Assembly (NCBI GenBank): GCA_017442805.1
Contig: JAFRZA010000004.1
Coordinates: forward strand, 1 to 52,194
Reading direction: 5' to 3'
Source: Erysipelotrichaceae bacterium
GTDB taxonomy: Bacteria; Bacillota_I; Bacilli_A; Erysipelotrichales; Erysipelotrichaceae
DNA: 52,194 nucleotides
The translations under genes and the position numbers were made by a program. The notes below the pieces were generated by a model, which was given only the letters and a program-made list of their open reading frames with translations, did not search any database and was not told where the DNA came from. Shown one piece after another: positions 1 to 10,043 of the stretch (position 1 is the first letter of the stretch; each line of letters opens with the position of its first letter).

Positions 1-19
1 CGAAATCGTCGGTTTTCAT
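1..19 (-). CDS. queA: Start of queA, partial (tRNA preQ1(34) S-adenosylmethionine ribosyltransferase-isomerase)
   Basis: Only six codons (MKTDDF) are inside the window; the gene runs off the left edge. The start lies two bases after the tgt stop codon on the same strand. QueA proteins of Bacillota commonly begin with a closely similar MK-[TV]-x-D-F stretch, and QueA adds the cyclopentene moiety to preQ1 at position 34, the step after Tgt in queuosine synthesis. The name therefore rests on neighbourhood plus six residues and is tentative. Confidence 0.45.
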
Positions 20-21
20 GA

Positions 22-1155
<1,134 letters not shown>

Positions 1156-1270
1156 TTAACCTCGCGTAAATATCTTAACATAATTCGCCGGCCTTTAGTA
1201 CCGCCTGCCCCAAGCGCCGGCGCTATCCCGTCATTTTTGCGGTAAACTGTTCACTAACGGGGGATTTTCG

Positions 1271-1278
1271 TATAGAAT
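1271..1278 (+). promoter_or_regulatory. Candidate -10 element for the 7-TM/receiver-like gene
   Basis: The sequence TATAGAAT (TAGAAT hexamer at 1273-1278) lies 22 bases before the ATG, followed by an AAAAGG ribosome site. The -35 region is a poor match to TTGACA, so this is only a plausible sigma-A promoter. Confidence 0.4.
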
Positions 1279-1300
1279 AAGATAGAAAAGGTATCGGCAA

Positions 1301-3526
1301 ATGTTTACGACGTTATATGGAAAAGTATTAATAGGTTGCCTGGCCGCGCTGACGGTTATCTCTTTTGCGGCGGCCTTAAGCAACCGCCGTACCACGGACA
1401 GCTACACCAGCGTGATCATGACCGCTCTGGCCTATGGCCTGATCGAAATAATCTGGCACGCCTGTACCAACGACCTGGTGACTTTCTCCGAAAACGTCGT
1501 GAAGCTTGTCGGCTCCTTCCGGGTGGTGTTTGTCGTCCTGCTGAGCTATATGCTGGTCAATTACTTCATGAGTCGCAGTGGACGCAAGCTGGACGGCAAG
1601 ATCCTGATCTTTGTGCTGGTGCAGATCGTCATCCTGCTGGATGTCAACATCTTCTATCTGCTGATGTTCGGCTACACGGAAGAGACCGGCCTGCAGAAGG
1701 GATCCCTTTACCCGCTGCCTTACGGCGTCTTCGCCGTCTTCGGCCTGCTGCTGCTGATCCTGTCCCTCAGCAATCAGAAGAAGGATCTGATGGCCATCAT
1801 CAGCGCCCTGCTGATGATCGGCTGCGGCGTCGGCCAGATCTTCACCGAGCAGCTTCCGCTGATCTATCTGGGCTTTGCCCTGATCATGACGGCGGTCACT
1901 CTGACTCTGCCTTCCCGCTCCAAGAAGCCGGCCGAAGCTGTCGAAGAAGAACAGTCCGCCGAAGCGGCTGCTGAAGAAGAAGCGGTGGCGGAAGAAGAAA
2001 CCGTCATTGAGGAATATCCGCTGCCGGAGAGCGAAGAGATCGTTGAACCGCAGCCGGAAGTCATTGAAGAACCGGCTCAGGAGATCGAATCCGCAAGCGT
2101 TGAGCAGCTTCCGGAATACACCTTTGACTTCATCGATGAAGCCCTTCAGGAAGAAAACGTTCCCGAACCGGCGGCAGAAGAGCTGTCGCAGGGAGCGGAA
2201 AGCATCATCACCGAAGAGAACTTCATCGAAGACATACCCGAACTGAAACAGATCGAAGAACTGATCGAGTCGGAAAGCGCGACTGATCTGCCGGTGATCA
2301 GCGAAGAGCAGCAGGCTTCTCAGGACAGCGAACTGCAGTCCATTCTCGATGAGATAAGCGAAACCATCGCCTCCGACACCTATGAAGAACTGCCGCCGGA
2401 AGAAGAACCGGCTGTTGAAGAACCGCCGGTCATTGAGGAGCTGCCGCCGGTCATCCCGGAGGCTGAATCTCTGCAGCCCGCTGAAGAACTCAGCGACATC
2501 AGTGAAGCCCTGCCGCTGGAAGAAGAGCCGGAGCATCAGCCCGGCGATGCCGTTACCGAGGATACCCTTACCTCGCTTAACGCCATTCAGCAGGCCTATG
2601 ACACGGAAATTGAAAACGACCGTCAGAAGGAAGAACAGCGCCGGCAGAAACAGCAGCTGCACAATCAGAAGATCATCAGCAAGCCGGTCATCTCGCCGCT
2701 GGGCCCGATGCCCAGGCCGGTCGTTCAGGCCGCCGTCGCGGCCACCGCGGCCGCTGAGGTTGCCGATCAGCTGTTTGAAGGCGAGATTGCCGAAGAAGAA
2801 AAGAAACCTACGAAGCTCAAGCCGCAGAAGGTCAGAGAAGTCGGTGAGCAGAAGATCAGCGAAGGACAGCCGCTGAGCTATGAAAAGCCCGAAGCGGTTG
2901 CCCGCAGGCCGCTCGATGAGGTCAGGCCGGCCGAAGAGGAAACCAAGCCTCAGCCGGCGAAGACCCCGCGTCAGGCCCGTACCCCGGTCACGCTGCCGAG
3001 CATCGACGAAATCATCACGGCTTCCTATATCGCTCATCCGCAGTCCGAAGAGCAGCCGGCCGCTGAAACCGTCGAAGCGGTCAGCCAGGCACAGCCGCCG
3101 AAAGCCGAAAAGTCCTACCGTCCGCGGCGCCGCAAGAGCTACCGCATCATGATCATCGGCTCATCCTCCTCAGAGGTGCGGATGATCACGGAAGGACTGA
3201 AGAAGGAGAAGGGCTACCGCATCGACGTGATTGATGACGGTTATCTGGCCATGGAACTTCTGGCCGGACCGTTCGCGAAGGTGTTTGACGGCATTCTGGC
3301 CGTTGACCAGCCTTCCTACAGCGACATCTATTCAACCATCCGCATGATCAGGGACTGCGAATTCCGGGAAATCGCTACCCTGCCGATCGTCTGCGTGGTC
3401 AACGATGACCCCAGACGCAACATGATGATACAGAACAGCGGCGTTGACGCCTTTGTCATGCGGCCGCTGGATGTAAATGCTCTCAGTGCCGTGCTGAGAG
3501 AGCAGCTTGAAAGGCACGGCTGGTAA
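1301..3526 (+). CDS. Seven-TM protein with long acidic linker and C-terminal receiver-like domain
   Basis: A 741-residue protein of unknown function. Residues about 8-203 contain seven hydrophobic segments, about 205-610 form a long Glu/Pro-rich, presumably disordered linker with a short Lys/Gln/Arg-rich charged stretch, and about 613-741 resemble a response-regulator receiver fold. The receiver-like part lacks the usual N-terminal acidic pair (it reads IMIIGSSSSE), the segment around the expected phospho-aspartate is DGILAVDQPS with shifted spacing, and the conserved lysine of KP is replaced by arginine in MRPLD, so it is probably not phosphorylated in the normal way. It could be a membrane-tethered signalling scaffold. 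No partner kinase is adjacent; the next genes encode small membrane and SPFH proteins. Domain limits are read by eye. Confidence 0.8.
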   Translation: MFTTLYGKVLIGCLAALTVISFAAALSNRRTTDSYTSVIMTALAYGLIEIIWHACTNDLVTFSENVVKLVGSFRVVFVVLLSYMLVNYFMSRSGRKLDGKILIFVLVQIVILLDVNIFYLLMFGYTEETGLQKGSLYPLPYGVFAVFGLLLLILSLSNQKKDLMAIISALLMIGCGVGQIFTEQLPLIYLGFALIMTAVTLTLPSRSKKPAEAVEEEQSAEAAAEEEAVAEEETVIEEYPLPESEEIVEPQPEVIEEPAQEIESASVEQLPEYTFDFIDEALQEENVPEPAAEELSQGAESIITEENFIEDIPELKQIEELIESESATDLPVISEEQQASQDSELQSILDEISETIASDTYEELPPEEEPAVEEPPVIEELPPVIPEAESLQPAEELSDISEALPLEEEPEHQPGDAVTEDTLTSLNAIQQAYDTEIENDRQKEEQRRQKQQLHNQKIISKPVISPLGPMPRPVVQAAVAATAAAEVADQLFEGEIAEEEKKPTKLKPQKVREVGEQKISEGQPLSYEKPEAVARRPLDEVRPAEEETKPQPAKTPRQARTPVTLPSIDEIITASYIAHPQSEEQPAAETVEAVSQAQPPKAEKSYRPRRRKSYRIMIIGSSSSEVRMITEGLKKEKGYRIDVIDDGYLAMELLAGPFAKVFDGILAVDQPSYSDIYSTIRMIRDCEFREIATLPIVCVVNDDPRRNMMIQNSGVDAFVMRPLDVNALSAVLREQLERHGW

Positions 3527-3552
3527 GCAGAAAGGAGTATGATGCGCATAAC

Positions 3553-3969
3553 ATGAATAATAAGAAAATTTATGAAGGCATCGGTTCCGGTCCCGCCGAC
3601 GACTGGATGGAACGGGAACGGCGTTACGAAGCCAAGCACTCACCGTGGGATCTGGACGACAACGCCAGCTATCTTGACGAAGAACACCGCAGGCACTGCG
3701 AAGCCAGAGAATTACGGAAACAGCATGAAGAGAACTGCGAAGTTCCGCGCCCGGACTATGACAGGTACCAGCAGCAGGATTCCGGCAATCAGTTCACCAA
3801 TCCAAGCCAGCAGTTCCGGGAATTGAGGCAGCAGCTCAGATCCGCTGTCAAACAGTCCGGAACGGCCAAGGCCGCGGAGAAGTCGATCGGCGTATTCATC
3901 GCCATGATCAGCATCATCATCTTCATGTTCTTTGTCAGTTTCTTCATTCAGATTCTTTTAAATTTTTAG
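3553..3969 (+). CDS. Hypothetical tail-anchored membrane protein
   Basis: A 138-residue protein without a recognised family. The first 110 residues are charged and rich in Arg, Glu, Gln and His, with no signal peptide. The last 25 residues (VFIAMISIIIFMFFVSFFIQILL) form one transmembrane helix, giving a predicted cytoplasmic domain anchored by its tail. It starts 27 bases after the 7-TM gene and ends 14 bases before the SPFH gene, so the three are probably co-transcribed. The ribosome site AAAGGAG is 15 bases from this ATG; a five-codon reading frame starting closer to it overlaps this start as ATGA, suggesting translational coupling. Confidence 0.75.
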   Translation: MNNKKIYEGIGSGPADDWMERERRYEAKHSPWDLDDNASYLDEEHRRHCEARELRKQHEENCEVPRPDYDRYQQQDSGNQFTNPSQQFRELRQQLRSAVKQSGTAKAAEKSIGVFIAMISIIIFMFFVSFFIQILLNF

Positions 3970-3982
3970 GAGGTAAGAAATC

Positions 3983-4894
3983 ATGAATACTAATATTGAT
4001 AATCTCTTCAGCATTATCGTCATCGTTGCCATTCTGGCAATCATTCTGGGCATTCTCGTCAGCAACATCTGCGTCGTCCCGCAGGGCAGCGCCTGGGTCA
4101 TTGAGACCCTGGGCAAGTACGCCGGGACCTGGGGTGCCGGTCTGCATCTGAAGACGCCGTTCATCACCCGGGTCGTCCGCAAGATCTCCCTGAAGGAACA
4201 GGTCGCCGACTTCGAGCCGCAGTCCGTCATTACCAAGGACAACGTCACCATGATGGTCGACTCCGTCGTCTTCTTCCAGGTCGTTGATCCCAAGGCTCTG
4301 ACCTACGGCGTGGAAAGACCGATCGCCGCCATCGAGAACCTCTCCAGCACCACGCTGAGAAACATCATCGGTTCCATGACGCTTGATGAGACCCTGACCG
4401 GACGCGATCAGATCAACTCCCAGACCATCAAGGTCCTGGACGACGCCGCCAACAGATGGGGCGTTGACATCACCCGCGTTGAAGTTCAGAACATCACTCC
4501 TCCGCGTTCCATTCAGGAAGCCATGGAGAAGCAGATGAAGGCCGAGCGCGAAAAGAGAGAAGCCATTCTGAAGGCCGAAGGTGAAAAGCAGTCCGCCATC
4601 ACCAGAGCCGAAGGTGAAAAGGAATCCGCCATCCTGAGAGCTGAGGCCGTCAAGGAACAGCGCATCAGAGAAGCCGAAGGTGAAGCCAGAGCCGTCGAGA
4701 GAATGGCCCAGGCCAAGGCTGAGGCCATCAGACTGGTTAACGAGTCTCATCCTTCCCAGCAGTATCTTTCCCTGCGTTCGCTGGAAGCCGCTGAAAAGAT
4801 GGCTGACGGCAACGCCACCAAGATCATCGTTCCTTCCGACATTCAGAATCTGGCCGCTACGGTCAGTGCCGTCAAGGAAAGCGTAACCAAGTAA
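3983..4894 (+). CDS. SPFH/band 7 (stomatin/QmcA-like) membrane protein
   Basis: A 303-residue SPFH-family protein. It has one N-terminal membrane segment (about residues 8-30), then the band-7 domain starting at VPQGSAWVIETLGKY and including FITKD-like and VDSVVFFQV elements, and a long Ala/Glu/Arg coiled coil (about 175-245) with repeated AEGEK units. Such proteins oligomerise at membranes and organise protein complexes or microdomains. A strong TAGGAGG ribosome site precedes the ATG. The usual NfeD partner is absent; the small tail-anchored protein immediately upstream may take a partner role, which is inference. Confidence 0.93.
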   Translation: MNTNIDNLFSIIVIVAILAIILGILVSNICVVPQGSAWVIETLGKYAGTWGAGLHLKTPFITRVVRKISLKEQVADFEPQSVITKDNVTMMVDSVVFFQVVDPKALTYGVERPIAAIENLSSTTLRNIIGSMTLDETLTGRDQINSQTIKVLDDAANRWGVDITRVEVQNITPPRSIQEAMEKQMKAEREKREAILKAEGEKQSAITRAEGEKESAILRAEAVKEQRIREAEGEARAVERMAQAKAEAIRLVNESHPSQQYLSLRSLEAAEKMADGNATKIIVPSDIQNLAATVSAVKESVTK

Positions 4895-4898
4895 TCCA

Positions 4899-4933
4899 TG
4901 AAAGGGCCCCTCAGTTTTTGACAGGCCTTTTTC
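4899..4933 (+). terminator. Weak candidate terminator after the SPFH gene
   Basis: AAAGG near 4899 can pair with CCTTT near 4926, followed by TTTCTCTT. The stem is short with a large loop, so this may not be functional. Confidence 0.3.
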
Positions 4934-4937
4934 TCTT

Positions 4938-5567
4938 ATGAACCGCATGAAAAGAAAAGGAAAGAACGTCAACATCGCCACGATCACCGCAGCAGTCTTT
5001 CTGCTGGGCGCCCTGGCTCTGGCCGGCCTGAGCTTTACCGTCGACTGCCATGATTACAGCGGCGCCGCTGATTTCAGCACCGGACAGCCGCACAGCGGCC
5101 AGCCCGCCTTTGTGAAGATCGAAGCGCTGGAGCGGCTTTTCGCCTATGACGATCAGCTGGAATACCGGCTGGCCTATCATGGGGATGACATTTATCTGCT
5201 GGGCATTCCGGTAGAGGATTACAGTCTGCCGAAAGGCGAATACATTGTTTCCGCTGACGGCCTTCTGACCATCTTTACGGAAGACGTCAAACTGGAAGGC
5301 TGCGTCAGAACCCTTACCCCCAAGCTGAGGGAACTGCTGAAAGCTGAGTATGAGCTCACCGATGAGCAGGTTACCCTGATGATCTGCGACCGCTATCTGG
5401 CTGTCGGCCAGCCGGTCCATGAAGAGACAATCACGCGTTACCGGCTGCTGGCCGGAGGAGCGTTGGCAGCAGCTCTGGTGCTGTTGCTGATTGGCGCCGG
5501 GCAAAAGCGGAAAAAGAAAAAGAGCAGTCCGGGGGATGGAAACAGAGCGGTTTTTCTGGTAGAATAA
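4938..5567 (+). CDS. Hypothetical protein with N- and C-terminal membrane segments
   Basis: A 209-residue protein that I do not recognise. It begins with a basic stretch (MNRMKRKGK) and a hydrophobic segment at about 13-34, followed by an extracytoplasmic-looking domain of about 135 residues and a second hydrophobic helix at about 170-187 that ends in a very basic tail (QKRKKKKSS). The topology suggests an external domain held between two helices with both ends inside. No clear ribosome site precedes the ATG and it follows the SPFH gene by 43 bases. Its 3' end overlaps the predicted promoter of the glycine riboswitch. Confidence 0.65.
   Translation: MNRMKRKGKNVNIATITAAVFLLGALALAGLSFTVDCHDYSGAADFSTGQPHSGQPAFVKIEALERLFAYDDQLEYRLAYHGDDIYLLGIPVEDYSLPKGEYIVSADGLLTIFTEDVKLEGCVRTLTPKLRELLKAEYELTDEQVTLMICDRYLAVGQPVHEETITRYRLLAGGALAAALVLLLIGAGQKRKKKKSSPGDGNRAVFLVE
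5557..5565 (+). promoter_or_regulatory. Extended -10 promoter for the glycine riboswitch operon
   Basis: TGGTAGAAT is an extended -10 (TGnTAnAAT) about 30 bases upstream of the first aptamer and within the last codons of the preceding gene. No good -35 is visible. Confidence 0.5.
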
Positions 5568-5594
5568 AGACAGAAAAAGACGATATATCATTTT

Positions 5595-5740
5595 CGGATG
5601 AAGGGACCGGGAGAGACCGCAGGGCGGAGCCGAAGGGGCAGCAGCAACTCTCAGGCAAAAGGACCGGTTCTGGACGAAACTCTGGAGAGCGTAAGCACCA
5701 AAGAAGCAATCCCTCAGGGGAGAATCTTTCAGGTAAGACA
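5595..5740 (+). ncRNA. Tandem glycine riboswitch (gcvT RNA)
   Basis: Two glycine aptamers stand in tandem. The first (about 5600-5675) shows GGAGAGACCGC-like and GCCGAAGGGGCA core strings and the hallmark CTCTCAGGCAAAAGGAC. The second (about 5680-5738) shows ACTCTGGAGAGC, CACCAAAGAAGCA and a CAGGGGAGAATCTTTCAGG-type ending. Both match the conserved cores of the family. Directly after follows an intrinsic terminator and then gcvT, so glycine binding presumably prevents termination and switches the glycine cleavage operon on. Confidence 0.96.
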
Positions 5741-5776
5741 CAGAGGCAGGGAATTATTTCTCTGCCTCTGTTTTGC
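5741..5776 (+). terminator. Riboswitch-controlled intrinsic terminator
   Basis: 5741-5753 pairs with 5758-5770 (13 pairs including one G-U, loop TTAT), followed by TTTT. It sits between the second glycine aptamer and the gcvT ribosome site and is the expression platform of the riboswitch. Confidence 0.9.
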
Positions 5777-5792
5777 ATAAGGAGAAAAAACT

Positions 5793-6881
5793 ATGGAACT
5801 TAAAACCCCGCTGTATGATGAGCATGTTGCCCTGGGCGGCAAGATCGTGCCCTTTGCCGGCTACCTGCTGCCGGTGCAGTATCCTACCGGCGTCATTAAG
5901 GAGCACATGGCCGTGCGCACCGCGGCCGGCCTGTTCGACGTTTCCCACATGGGTGAGATCACCTTCAGGGGACCGACGGCGCTGCAGTCGCTCAATCACC
6001 TGATCACCAACGACTATACCAACATGCCCGTCGGCAAGGTGAGATACGGCATTCTGTGTAACGAAAAAGGCGGCGTCATCGATGACCTGATCGTCTACAA
6101 GTTCGCTGAGGACTACTACTTCGTCGTCGTCAACGCTTCCAACCGTCACAAGGACTTCGAGCACATGAAGAAGAACATCCTGGAAGGCACCGAGATCGCC
6201 GACATCTCCGATGATCTGGCTCAGGTCGCCCTGCAGGGTCCCAGATCCTTTGAGATCATGGCTCAGCTGCTTCCGGAAGAAGACATTCCGCAGAAGTACT
6301 ACACGGCTAAGGAGCATGTCAGCATCGACGGCATGGACTGCATCATTTCCTACACCGGCTATACCGGTGAGAAGGGCTTTGAGATCTACACGGCTCCTCA
6401 AAACGCCGTGAAGCTCTGGAGACTGTTATTGAAGACCGGTGAACCCTACGGACTGATCCCCTGCGGACTGGGTGCCCGTGACACCCTGCGTCTGGAAGCG
6501 GCCATGCCGCTGTACGGTCACGAAATGGACGATGAGATCACACCGCTGGAAGCCGACATGAACTACGGCGTCAAGATGAACAAGGAAGAATTCATCGGCA
6601 AAAAGGCCTTGGAAGAAAGAGGCGAACCGCAGATCACCCGCGTCGGCCTGCAGATGATCGATCGCGGCATCATGCGCGAGCATCAGGACGTCTACGTCGG
6701 CGAAGAGAAAATCGGCCACACCACCTCAGGCACCATGTGTCCCTGTGTCAACAAGGCGGTGGCCATGGCCCTGATCGATAAGAAGTACAGTGAGATCGGA
6801 CAGATCGTGGAAGTCGATGTCCGGGGAAGAAAGTTAAAGGCGGAAGTTGTCGCTCTGCCTTTCTATAAAAGAGAAAAGTAA
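5793..6881 (+). CDS. gcvT: Glycine cleavage system T protein (aminomethyltransferase)
   Basis: A 362-residue GcvT of normal length. It transfers the methylene group from the aminomethyl-lipoyl arm of GcvH to tetrahydrofolate, releasing ammonia. Family features include the N-terminal [33 protein letters not shown], the folate-domain region [23 protein letters not shown] and [14 protein letters not shown], and the C-terminal barrel beginning at IGKKALE. AAGGAG lies 8 bases before the ATG. It is the first gene of the operon under the glycine riboswitch and is followed 23 bases later by gcvH. Confidence 0.98.
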   Translation: MELKTPLYDEHVALGGKIVPFAGYLLPVQYPTGVIKEHMAVRTAAGLFDVSHMGEITFRGPTALQSLNHLITNDYTNMPVGKVRYGILCNEKGGVIDDLIVYKFAEDYYFVVVNASNRHKDFEHMKKNILEGTEIADISDDLAQVALQGPRSFEIMAQLLPEEDIPQKYYTAKEHVSIDGMDCIISYTGYTGEKGFEIYTAPQNAVKLWRLLLKTGEPYGLIPCGLGARDTLRLEAAMPLYGHEMDDEITPLEADMNYGVKMNKEEFIGKKALEERGEPQITRVGLQMIDRGIMREHQDVYVGEEKIGHTTSGTMCPCVNKAVAMALIDKKYSEIGQIVEVDVRGRKLKAEVVALPFYKREK

Positions 6882-6904
6882 ATAATTGAGGAGGAAAAAA
6901 GAAC

Positions 6905-7291
6905 ATGTTTAACACACCGGAAGAACTCAGATACGCCAAAACCCATGAATGGGTCAGGGAAGAAGAAGGTCTGGCCGTCATCGGCCTGACTGATTACGCT
7001 CAGGACGCCTTAGGCGACATCGTCTTCGTCAATCTGCCGATGGAAGGCGACGCCGTAACCGCCGGCGAAAGCTTTGCGGACGTTGAGTCCGTCAAGGCCG
7101 TTTCCGACGTCTACGCTCCCGTCAGCGGCACGGTCGCCGAAGTCAACGAAGAGCTGCTGGACAATCCGGCTCTGATCAACGAAGACCCCTACGGCGCCTG
7201 GTTCATCAAGGTAAGAGAAGTCCGGTATGACGAAGAGCTGCTCGACGCCGAAGCCTATCAGAAAGTCTGCGAAGAAGAACACGAGGCCTAG
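6905..7291 (+). CDS. gcvH: Glycine cleavage system H protein (lipoyl carrier)
   Basis: A 128-residue lipoyl carrier that shuttles the aminomethyl group between the P, T and L proteins. The lipoylation site is Lys64 in [12 protein letters not shown], the standard motif, and the N-terminal THEWV is typical. An AGGAGG site precedes the ATG. The next gene begins three bases after its stop. The lipoyl group is likely attached by the lipoate ligase encoded four genes downstream. Confidence 0.98.
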   Translation: MFNTPEELRYAKTHEWVREEEGLAVIGLTDYAQDALGDIVFVNLPMEGDAVTAGESFADVESVKAVSDVYAPVSGTVAEVNEELLDNPALINEDPYGAWFIKVREVRYDEELLDAEAYQKVCEEEHEA

Positions 7292-7294
7292 AAG

Positions 7295-8602
7295 ATGGGC
7301 CGCTACGTAATATCGTCGCCGGACCAGCAGAAGGAAATGCTGAAGGAGATCGGACTGAAGAGCCTCGATGATCTTTACAGCGCCGTTCCCGAAGCTGCCC
7401 GGCTGAAACAGCTGAACCTTCCCGAAGGCCGCAGTGAACTGGAAACCGGCCGGATGATGAAGGCCATGGCGGCAGCCAACCGGAAATACGACAGGATCTT
7501 CCGGGGCGCCGGCGCCTATGACCACTACATCCCGGCGGTGGTCAGATCAGTGACCACCAAGGAACAGTTCGTGACCACCTACACGCCCTATCAGGCGGAG
7601 ATCTCCCAGGGCGTGCTGCAGTCGATCTTTGAGTATCAGACCCAGATCTGCGAGCTGACCGGCCTGGACGTTTCCAACGCCTCCGTTTATGACGGCGCGG
7701 TGGCCATCGCCGAAGCCATCTTCATGGTTCAGGAAAGAAAGAAGAGCACCATTCTGATGAGCGAAAACCTCAATCCCCAGTACATTGCGGTGGCCCGGAC
7801 CTACTGTGAAAGCCGCAACGTTGAGATCAGGATGCTTAAGAACGAGAACGGCAGGACATCTCTTGAGGATCTGAGTCAGCAGATCAGTGAAGAGACGGCG
7901 GCTGTCGTCGTGCAGTCACCCAACTATTACGGCATCATTGAGGATGTTGAACAGCTGGCTCAGAAGGCCCACGAATTCAAGGCCAGGCTGATCCTTTCCG
8001 TCAACCCGATTGCCCTGGGCTTACTGAAGAGCGCCGGGGAAATGGACGTGGACATCTGCGTGGGCGAAGGCCAGCCTCTGGGCATGCCCTTAAGTTTCGG
8101 CGGCCCATACCTTGGCTTCATGGCCTGTAAGAAGGAACTAATGAGAAAGCTGCCGGGACGCATCGTCGGCCAGACCGTCGACCATGACGGCCGTCGCTGC
8201 TACGTGCTGACCCTGCAGGCCCGCGAGCAGCACATCAGAAGGGAAAAGGCCTCTTCCAACATCTGTTCCAACGAAGCGCTGTGCGCCATGACCGCTTCCG
8301 TCTATCTGGCGGCTGTGGGACCGGACGGCTTGAGGCAGGTGGCGGAAAACAGCGCCTCTCACGCTCATTACCTCCAGAAGAAGCTGGCTGAAGCCGGTTA
8401 CGGCCTGGTATATGATCAGCCGTTCTTCCATGAATTCCTGACCGAATGTCCGAAGGCTCATGAAGTTGAAGAAAAACTGGCTGAAAAAGGCATCCTATCC
8501 GGACTGCCCATCGGCGAAGACCGGATGTTATGGTGCGCCACCGAGCTCAACAGCAAGTCCGACATCGACGAGCTGGTCGAACTGGTAAAGGAGGTGGGCT
8601 AG
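7295..8602 (+). CDS. gcvPA: Glycine dehydrogenase (decarboxylating) subunit 1
   Basis: A 435-residue subunit of the two-part P protein. Together with GcvPB it forms the PLP-dependent decarboxylase that loads aminomethyl onto GcvH. Recognisable elements are GAGAYDHYIPAVV, TPYQAEISQGVLQSIFEYQT, NASVYDGA and VGEGQPLGMPLSFGGPYLGF near the middle, and the REQHIRREKASSNICSNEAL segment. The PLP lysine is in the other subunit, as usual for split P proteins. It starts three bases after gcvH, and its end carries the AAAGGAGGT ribosome site for gcvPB. Confidence 0.97.
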   Translation: MGRYVISSPDQQKEMLKEIGLKSLDDLYSAVPEAARLKQLNLPEGRSELETGRMMKAMAAANRKYDRIFRGAGAYDHYIPAVVRSVTTKEQFVTTYTPYQAEISQGVLQSIFEYQTQICELTGLDVSNASVYDGAVAIAEAIFMVQERKKSTILMSENLNPQYIAVARTYCESRNVEIRMLKNENGRTSLEDLSQQISEETAAVVVQSPNYYGIIEDVEQLAQKAHEFKARLILSVNPIALGLLKSAGEMDVDICVGEGQPLGMPLSFGGPYLGFMACKKELMRKLPGRIVGQTVDHDGRRCYVLTLQAREQHIRREKASSNICSNEALCAMTASVYLAAVGPDGLRQVAENSASHAHYLQKKLAEAGYGLVYDQPFFHEFLTECPKAHEVEEKLAEKGILSGLPIGEDRMLWCATELNSKSDIDELVELVKEVG

Positions 8603-8603
8603 G

Positions 8604-10043
8604 ATGAAGCTTTTATTTGAGAGAAGCAAGGAAGGACATCATCAGGATCTGATCCCGGCGTGTGACGTCGAAAGATATGAATTTGAGGAGAAATACCTGC
8701 GTAAGCAGGCTCCCGGACTGCCTCAGTTAAGTGAAGTCGAACTGGACCGTCATTATTCCGCCCTGGGCCGTCAGGTCCACGGCGTCAACGACGGACCCTA
8801 CCCCTTAGGCTCCTGCACGATGAAGTACAACCCGCAGATCGATGAGGAAATGGCCAGACTGGAGGGCTTCACCGCCGTTCACCCCCTGCAGCCTCTTAAG
8901 GACGCTCAGGGCTGTCTGGAAGTGCTGTATGAAGCCAAAAAGCTGCTCTGCGAGATCACCGGCATGGCGGACATGACCTTCCAGCCGGCAGCCGGAGCGC
9001 ACGGTGAATATACCGGACTGCTGCTGATAAGGAAGTATCATCTTGATCGCGGCGACAATGCCCGCACCAAGATCATCGTTCCTGACTCAGCCCACGGCAC
9101 CAACCCGGCCAGCGCCACCATGGCAGGATTTGAAGTCGTCAACATCCCCTCCAATGACCGGGGCGGCGTTGACCTGGAAAAACTGCAGGAAGCGGTGGGA
9201 CCGGATACCGCCGGACTGATGCTGACCAACCCCAACACCCTGGGACTGTTTGACGAAAACATCCTGGAGATCACCCGCATCATTCATGAAGCCGGCGGCT
9301 TATGTTACTACGACGGCGCCAACATGAATGCCATCATGGGACGGGTAAGACCCGGTGACATGGGCTTTGACTGCATCCACCTGAACCTGCACAAGACCTT
9401 CGCCACCCCGCACGGCGGCGGCGGTCCGGGCAGCGGCCCCGTCGGCTGCAAGGATTTCTTACGCGCCTATCTGCCCAAGCCGATCGTGGAGAAGCAGGGC
9501 GATGAGTACATCCTGGTCACTCCCGAAAAGACCATGGGCCAGGTCAGAAGCTTCGCCGGCAACTTCCTGGTCGTCGTCAAGGCTCTGACCTACATCCTTA
9601 CCTTAGGTAAAGAAGGCATCATTGAAGCCAGCGGCAACGCCGTGCTCAACGCCAACTACCTGATGGAAAAACTGAAGAAGTACTACGACGTTCCATATGG
9701 CGACCAGAGATGCATGCACGAGTTCGTCATGTGCCTGCAGGGCATCAAGAACGAGACCGGCGTTTCCGCCATGGACATCGCCAAGGGCTCGCTGGACTTC
9801 GGCATTCATCCGCCAACAATGTACTTCCCGCTGATCGTCCATGAGGCGCTGATGCTGGAACCGACGGAGACCGAAAGCCGGGAATCTCTCGATGAAGTGA
9901 TCGACATCTTCGTGAAGCTGCATCAGCTGGCTCACCAGGATCCCGGCTATCTCAACGGCGCTCCGCACAAGTGCCCGATCAGCCGACCCGACGAGGTACA
10001 GGCGGCCCGTAATCCGATCTTAAGATACGAACCGGAAGAATGA
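8604..10043 (+). CDS. gcvPB: Glycine dehydrogenase (decarboxylating) subunit 2
   Basis: A 479-residue PLP-carrying subunit of the P protein. The Schiff-base lysine is Lys264 in the LNLHKTFATPHGGGGPG stretch; PAAGAHGEYTGLL and DSAHGTNPASA are also diagnostic. The ATG follows the gcvPA stop by one base. Its stop overlaps the lplA start as ATGA, indicating coupled translation. Confidence 0.98.
   Translation: MKLLFERSKEGHHQDLIPACDVERYEFEEKYLRKQAPGLPQLSEVELDRHYSALGRQVHGVNDGPYPLGSCTMKYNPQIDEEMARLEGFTAVHPLQPLKDAQGCLEVLYEAKKLLCEITGMADMTFQPAAGAHGEYTGLLLIRKYHLDRGDNARTKIIVPDSAHGTNPASATMAGFEVVNIPSNDRGGVDLEKLQEAVGPDTAGLMLTNPNTLGLFDENILEITRIIHEAGGLCYYDGANMNAIMGRVRPGDMGFDCIHLNLHKTFATPHGGGGPGSGPVGCKDFLRAYLPKPIVEKQGDEYILVTPEKTMGQVRSFAGNFLVVVKALTYILTLGKEGIIEASGNAVLNANYLMEKLKKYYDVPYGDQRCMHEFVMCLQGIKNETGVSAMDIAKGSLDFGIHPPTMYFPLIVHEALMLEPTETESRESLDEVIDIFVKLHQLAHQDPGYLNGAPHKCPISRPDEVQAARNPILRYEPEE

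Noticed and set aside
1376..3037. Long open frame on the minus strand opposite the 7-TM/acidic-linker gene
   Set aside because: It mirrors the Glu-rich codons of the plus-strand gene, gives a low-complexity Phe/Leu/Arg/Asp product and has no ribosome site; the plus-strand protein has clear membrane helices and domains.
3944..4987. Minus-strand open frame opposite the SPFH gene
   Set aside because: The plus-strand SPFH protein is unmistakable; the antisense frame is a low-complexity by-product of its biased codons.
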